From Salinicola peritrichatus (GTDB taxonomy: Bacteria; Pseudomonadota; Gammaproteobacteria; Pseudomonadales; Halomonadaceae): 64,000 bases of DNA. The notes below the pieces were generated by a model. The model was given only the letters and a program-made list of their open reading frames with translations, was not told the DNA's origin and ran no database searches. Where the stretch lies: positions 30,636 through 94,635 of the forward strand of contig NZ_PZJU01000024.1 of NCBI RefSeq assembly GCF_003206715.1, given 5' to 3'. Positions 60,764-64,000 of the stretch are shown here, in pieces (position 1 is the stretch's first letter; each line of letters begins with the position of its first letter). The translations under genes were made by a program, and so were the position numbers.

Positions 60764-62824
60764 ATGCCACCGCTCGTCCAGACCTACCTGTTGCCCAACG
60801 CCACGGCGGTCAAGTTCGCCATCAAGACCACGGTGGCGATGATGATCGCGCTCTACCTGGCGCTCTGGTTCGACCTCGATCGCCCCTACTGGGCACTGAT
60901 CTCCGCCGCCTTCCTGCAGATTCGGCCGATGAGCGGCATGGTGATCGAAAAGGGCCTCTGTCAGATTAGCGGTACGCTGATCGGAGCCTTGGTTGGCATC
61001 GCCATCATGGCGCTCTTCGCCCAGGCACGGGTGCCGGCGCTGATCACACTGACCGGCTGGATCATGCTGTGCACGTACGTCGCCTCCCTGTGGCGCAACA
61101 ATTACACCTACGGTTGCCTGATGGCGGCAGTCACGGCAATGCTGATCGTGGTGATCTCCAACGGCAGCACGCCGGGGGGAATCTTCGACATCGCAGTAGC
61201 ACGACTATCGGAACTGGGACTCGGTGCCATTTGCGCCACGTTGGTGAGTTCGCTGCTATGGCCGTCCCACGTGGGTCAGCACCTTGCCACGCAAGCCGAC
61301 AACGTCATCAATCAAGCCTTCGAGCATGCCGCGCTGCGACTAGAGGCCAGTGACGACATCCCGGCCATGCAGAAGGCACTCCGGGGCAGTCTGGGACCAT
61401 TGACGATGCTCGAAAGCGACAGCCAGGCCGCCCGCTTCGAAGGGCCGGAAGGTCCGGGACGCGTACGCGCGACGCACGTACTGACTCGAAGTACGTTGCG
61501 TTTCCTCGCCAATCTGCAGGCGATGCACCAACTGATGCACGACCACGCCGACAAGCTCGCTCCACGCACTCTCGAAATCTCTCGACAGGTCGCTCAGGGA
61601 TTTCGCGATGCGGAACACGTCAAGGGCGTTCCCAAGGCACGCCAGGAGCTTCAGAACCTGCGCCATCTCGTCCACGAAAGCGACGAGGCGGAAATAGCGC
61701 CTCTGGACCGCCGGATACGATTGGGCCTGCGTGAATCGATCGGACACGCCATGGTGATGCTCGATGCCCGCGAAGCCATCGCCGCCCCCGGCACCTACAA
61801 GCTTCGCTCGGCCTCGCTGGCGTGGCACCGCGACCATCTCGCCGCCGGTATCAATGCCATTCGTTCGGGACTCGTCTTCGGGGCATTGGCGACGTTCTGG
61901 ATTCTGACCGCCTGGAACAGCGCCATGGTCGCGATGCTGCTGGGCACCCTGTTTTCGTCGTTCTTCGCCAGTCAGGACAATCCGGTGGCGATCACCATGA
62001 TGTTCTACAAGGGGATGCTTGCGGCGATTCCCAGCGCTTTTCTATTCGGCCATGTGCTGCTGTCGCAAGCCGACGGTTTCCCGATGCTGGCAATGTTGTT
62101 CGGTACGCCGCTTTTCCTGGGCCTGATGGGCGCGACCAACCCGGCGACCCTGGGCTATTGCTTGTCGTTCGCCATCTTCAACATTCTGCTGACCATGCCC
62201 GGCAACGGCATGGATTTCTCTTTCGACAGTTTCGCCAACCGCGCGATCTCGGTGGTGATCGGGCTGAGTTGCGTGGTGATGGGGTTTCGGCTGCTACCGG
62301 GACTCGGCACGAGCCTGCGACGACGGCGGCTGATCAACGCCATCTCGAAGGACATCCAGCAGTTGCGGCGGCGTTCCATCCGCGATGCGGAGACCCGCTT
62401 CAGCGGGCACATGGCAGATCGTATGCTCCAACTGGCACGGCACGACGACATGTTGCCTCAAGATCAGCGGTATCTGTTCATTCTGGGGCTGACAGGCTTG
62501 GATCTCGGTACCGCGACGTTGCGCCTGCGCGACCGCCTCGACAACGCGCCACACCCGCTGGTCCGTCGCGCGCATCGCCAGTTGCTGCGGGCACTGGCCA
62601 ACGGCTTCGAAGAGGCCGCCAATGGCCGCCAGCCACGGGGCATTCGCGAGGCCGGCAGGCGGTTGGAAGAAGCCATCATCGCCCACGGCGACATTCCCGC
62701 CGATCACCGTGTGCTGCTGGAGGGCTTGATCGAGCGCCTCGAACTGGCGCTGGAGCGACTCGGCCGGATCATGGCCGAACGCCCGCACCTCAAAGCGAAT
62801 CCGACACCGGCGCCGGCCAGCTGA
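60764..62824 (+). CDS. FUSC-family efflux transporter (AaeB-like)
   Basis: The 686-aa inner-membrane protein has two hydrophobic blocks (about 20-170 and 365-520), each of about six helices, with cytosolic segments between and after them, the FUSC/AaeB layout. AaeB exports aromatic carboxylic acids such as p-hydroxybenzoate; the substrate here is unknown. It starts 5 bases after the adaptor stop and completes the aaeXAB-like unit. The regulator may be the LysR protein encoded upstream. Confidence 0.92.
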   Translation: MPPLVQTYLLPNATAVKFAIKTTVAMMIALYLALWFDLDRPYWALISAAFLQIRPMSGMVIEKGLCQISGTLIGALVGIAIMALFAQARVPALITLTGWIMLCTYVASLWRNNYTYGCLMAAVTAMLIVVISNGSTPGGIFDIAVARLSELGLGAICATLVSSLLWPSHVGQHLATQADNVINQAFEHAALRLEASDDIPAMQKALRGSLGPLTMLESDSQAARFEGPEGPGRVRATHVLTRSTLRFLANLQAMHQLMHDHADKLAPRTLEISRQVAQGFRDAEHVKGVPKARQELQNLRHLVHESDEAEIAPLDRRIRLGLRESIGHAMVMLDAREAIAAPGTYKLRSASLAWHRDHLAAGINAIRSGLVFGALATFWILTAWNSAMVAMLLGTLFSSFFASQDNPVAITMMFYKGMLAAIPSAFLFGHVLLSQADGFPMLAMLFGTPLFLGLMGATNPATLGYCLSFAIFNILLTMPGNGMDFSFDSFANRAISVVIGLSCVVMGFRLLPGLGTSLRRRRLINAISKDIQQLRRRSIRDAETRFSGHMADRMLQLARHDDMLPQDQRYLFILGLTGLDLGTATLRLRDRLDNAPHPLVRRAHRQLLRALANGFEEAANGRQPRGIREAGRRLEEAIIAHGDIPADHRVLLEGLIERLELALERLGRIMAERPHLKANPTPAPAS

Positions 62825-62831
62825 TCGGCAC

Positions 62832-63866
62832 TCAGATGCCGAACCGTGGCCAGGTATCGGCAATACGGTAACCGCCGGGCCACGGGTCGCGGGGATCAAG
62901 CGTGTGCTGGTGCGTGCCGGTGACGAAGGCGCGGCCGCGAATCAGCGGCGTGACGGCGGCGCGCTCGCCCACCGTCGTGGCGCCATCCAGGCGGCAGTAG
63001 AACCGCGAATCGATGATCGACTCGCCAATGAAGGTCTCGCCGAGCTTGAGCTTGCCCTGGGCATGCAGCAGCGCCATCCGCGCCGAACAGCCGGTGCCGG
63101 TGGGCGAACGGTCGAGCTTGCCCGGCTGGATCGCCACCGTGTTGCGACCCAGCCAGGCATCGCCCTCGCGCACCACTGGCGCGGCGATCTGGCAGAACGA
63201 GACATGGCGCCAGTCGGGGTTGGAGGGATGACGAAAACCGACCTGCTCGTTGACCGCGTTGGTGATGCGGATACCGGTCTCGACCAGTTCCCGCGCTTCG
63301 TCCGGGGCCAGCCGGAAGCCGAGATCCTCGGCGTCGACGATCACGAAACTGTCGCCGCCGAAGGCGGTATCGACGCGCAGCGTACCGATGCCGGCGACTT
63401 CGACCTGATGATCGCGGCGGTCGACGAAGGCCGGCAGATTGCGCACCGTGACGTCCAGCACGCGACCGTTCTCGCACCGCGCCACGGCCTCGATCACGCC
63501 GCCGGGCGCCTCCAGCACCAGCCGGGTCTCCGGCTCCTGCATCGGCAAGATTCCGGTCTCCAGCAGTACCGTCGCCACGCACAGGCTGTTGGAGCCGGAC
63601 ATCGGCGGCGTGTCCTCCGGCTCCATGATGATCCAGCCCATCTGCGCCCGCGGATCCTTGGGCGGCACCAGCAGATTGACGTGGCGAAACACGCCGCCGC
63701 GCGGCTCGTTGAGCATGAAGTTTCGCAGCGTCTCGTCATTGGCGATCCAGCGCGACTGCGCCCACAGCGTTTCGCCCGGTGGCGGCGCGACACCGCCGAC
63801 GATGACGTCGCCGACCTCTCCTTCCGCGTGGCAACTGACACTGTGAATGACCCGGCTCGTCTGCAT
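62832..63866 (-). CDS. Proline racemase superfamily enzyme (hydroxyproline epimerase/dehydratase type)
   Basis: The 344-aa protein has the two halves of the proline racemase fold. The first catalytic position lies in MSGSNSLC, where most members have MCGHGT, so Ser replaces Cys and the usual GHG is GSN. The second lies in [11 protein letters not shown], where Cys is kept. The pair is thus Ser/Cys, not Cys/Cys (racemases and 4-hydroxyproline 2-epimerases) or Ser or Cys/Thr (trans-3-hydroxyproline dehydratases). Such mixed pairs are known in the superfamily, but the activity cannot be predicted from it. The gene is alone, with MITE copy D just upstream of its start. Confidence 0.86.
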   Translation of the reverse strand: MQTSRVIHSVSCHAEGEVGDVIVGGVAPPPGETLWAQSRWIANDETLRNFMLNEPRGGVFRHVNLLVPPKDPRAQMGWIIMEPEDTPPMSGSNSLCVATVLLETGILPMQEPETRLVLEAPGGVIEAVARCENGRVLDVTVRNLPAFVDRRDHQVEVAGIGTLRVDTAFGGDSFVIVDAEDLGFRLAPDEARELVETGIRITNAVNEQVGFRHPSNPDWRHVSFCQIAAPVVREGDAWLGRNTVAIQPGKLDRSPTGTGCSARMALLHAQGKLKLGETFIGESIIDSRFYCRLDGATTVGERAAVTPLIRGRAFVTGTHQHTLDPRDPWPGGYRIADTWPRFGI

Positions 63867-63884
63867 CGATCAATTCTCCGTTAG

Positions 63885-64000
63885 GGAAATGCTGAATAAA
63901 TCGGCGAACAGGATGAAGCGCAAGGCGCACGGAGCGCGGCGACCGGAGCCTATGGGGTATAGGTGAGGATTGCGAGCACCGCGCAACGCAGCGATTCGCC
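63885..64000. mobile_element. MITE-like element, copy D (cut by window edge)
   Basis: The left end GGAAATGCTGAATAAAT and the interior through GCGATTCGCC match copies A and C; the right end lies beyond the window. The left flank is TTAG, the same as in copy B. It lies 19 bases upstream of the proline-racemase-like start. Confidence 0.85.

Overview
The window reads as a chromosomal segment from a GC-rich (roughly 60-65 percent by eye) gammaproteobacterium, most likely a Halomonas-like member of the Halomonadaceae. Support comes from gene content and order: rpsU, dnaG and rpoD in a row, tsaD/plsY/folB/folK, ttcA, a CrbS/MxtR-type symporter-kinase, a TAXI-type TRAP transporter, and a small inverted-repeat element found four times. 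The genus is an inference from overall similarity; no database search was possible.

Layout. 1-6272 (minus): a YeaH-type protein cut by the window edge, PrkA kinase, a threonine-aldolase-like PLP enzyme, and 2,4-dienoyl-CoA reductase FadH. 6490-7109: five tRNA genes (three Asp, two Val) behind a clear sigma-70 promoter. 7141-13320: a doubly broken alpha/beta hydrolase gene, FAD-dependent urate hydroxylase HpxO, TtcA, and a three-gene operon of an amidohydrolase, a metallo-beta-lactamase-fold hydrolase and an NRAMP-fold transporter that lacks the usual metal ligands. 13393-22714: small membrane protein, DnaQ-like exonuclease, cNMP/CBS/DUF294 protein, a two-subunit sodium:solute symporter and, divergently, a CrbS-like hybrid kinase; this looks like a carboxylate (probably acetate) uptake and sensing locus. 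22766-28598: an unusual triple hairpin, then rpoD, dnaG, rpsU (minus) and tsaD (plus). 28579-33235: plsY, folB-folK, the BaeSR two-component system and a macro-domain protein.

33340-40239 is a complete fructose PTS locus (fruB-fruK-fruA, with divergent fruR). 40248-43483 holds a PhoD-like phosphatase, a GNAT acetyltransferase and a MOSC protein. 43561-47397 is a TAXI-TRAP transporter (fused permease plus binding protein). 47722-52038 has DUF192, DedA, EamA, GNAT and GGDEF genes. 52043-58210 is an iron-siderophore uptake locus (TonB receptor, binding protein, two permeases, ATPase), with a LysR regulator diverging from it. 59542-62824 is an AaeXAB-like efflux set (DUF1656, HlyD adaptor, FUSC pump). 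62832-63866 is a proline-racemase-superfamily enzyme with a Ser/Cys catalytic pair.

Mobile and repeat DNA: four copies of an 80-158 bp inverted-repeat element (at 29323, 46343, 55063 and 63885), two of them with perfect 4-bp target duplications, which suggests a non-autonomous derivative of an IS5-like transposon. A second palindromic family (13326, 26939) shares a CTGTTG end with a possible IS remnant at 59288. No CRISPR array, complete insertion sequence, prophage or recognised defence system was found. The most interesting candidate for undescribed biology is the NRAMP-like transporter operon at 10370-13320.
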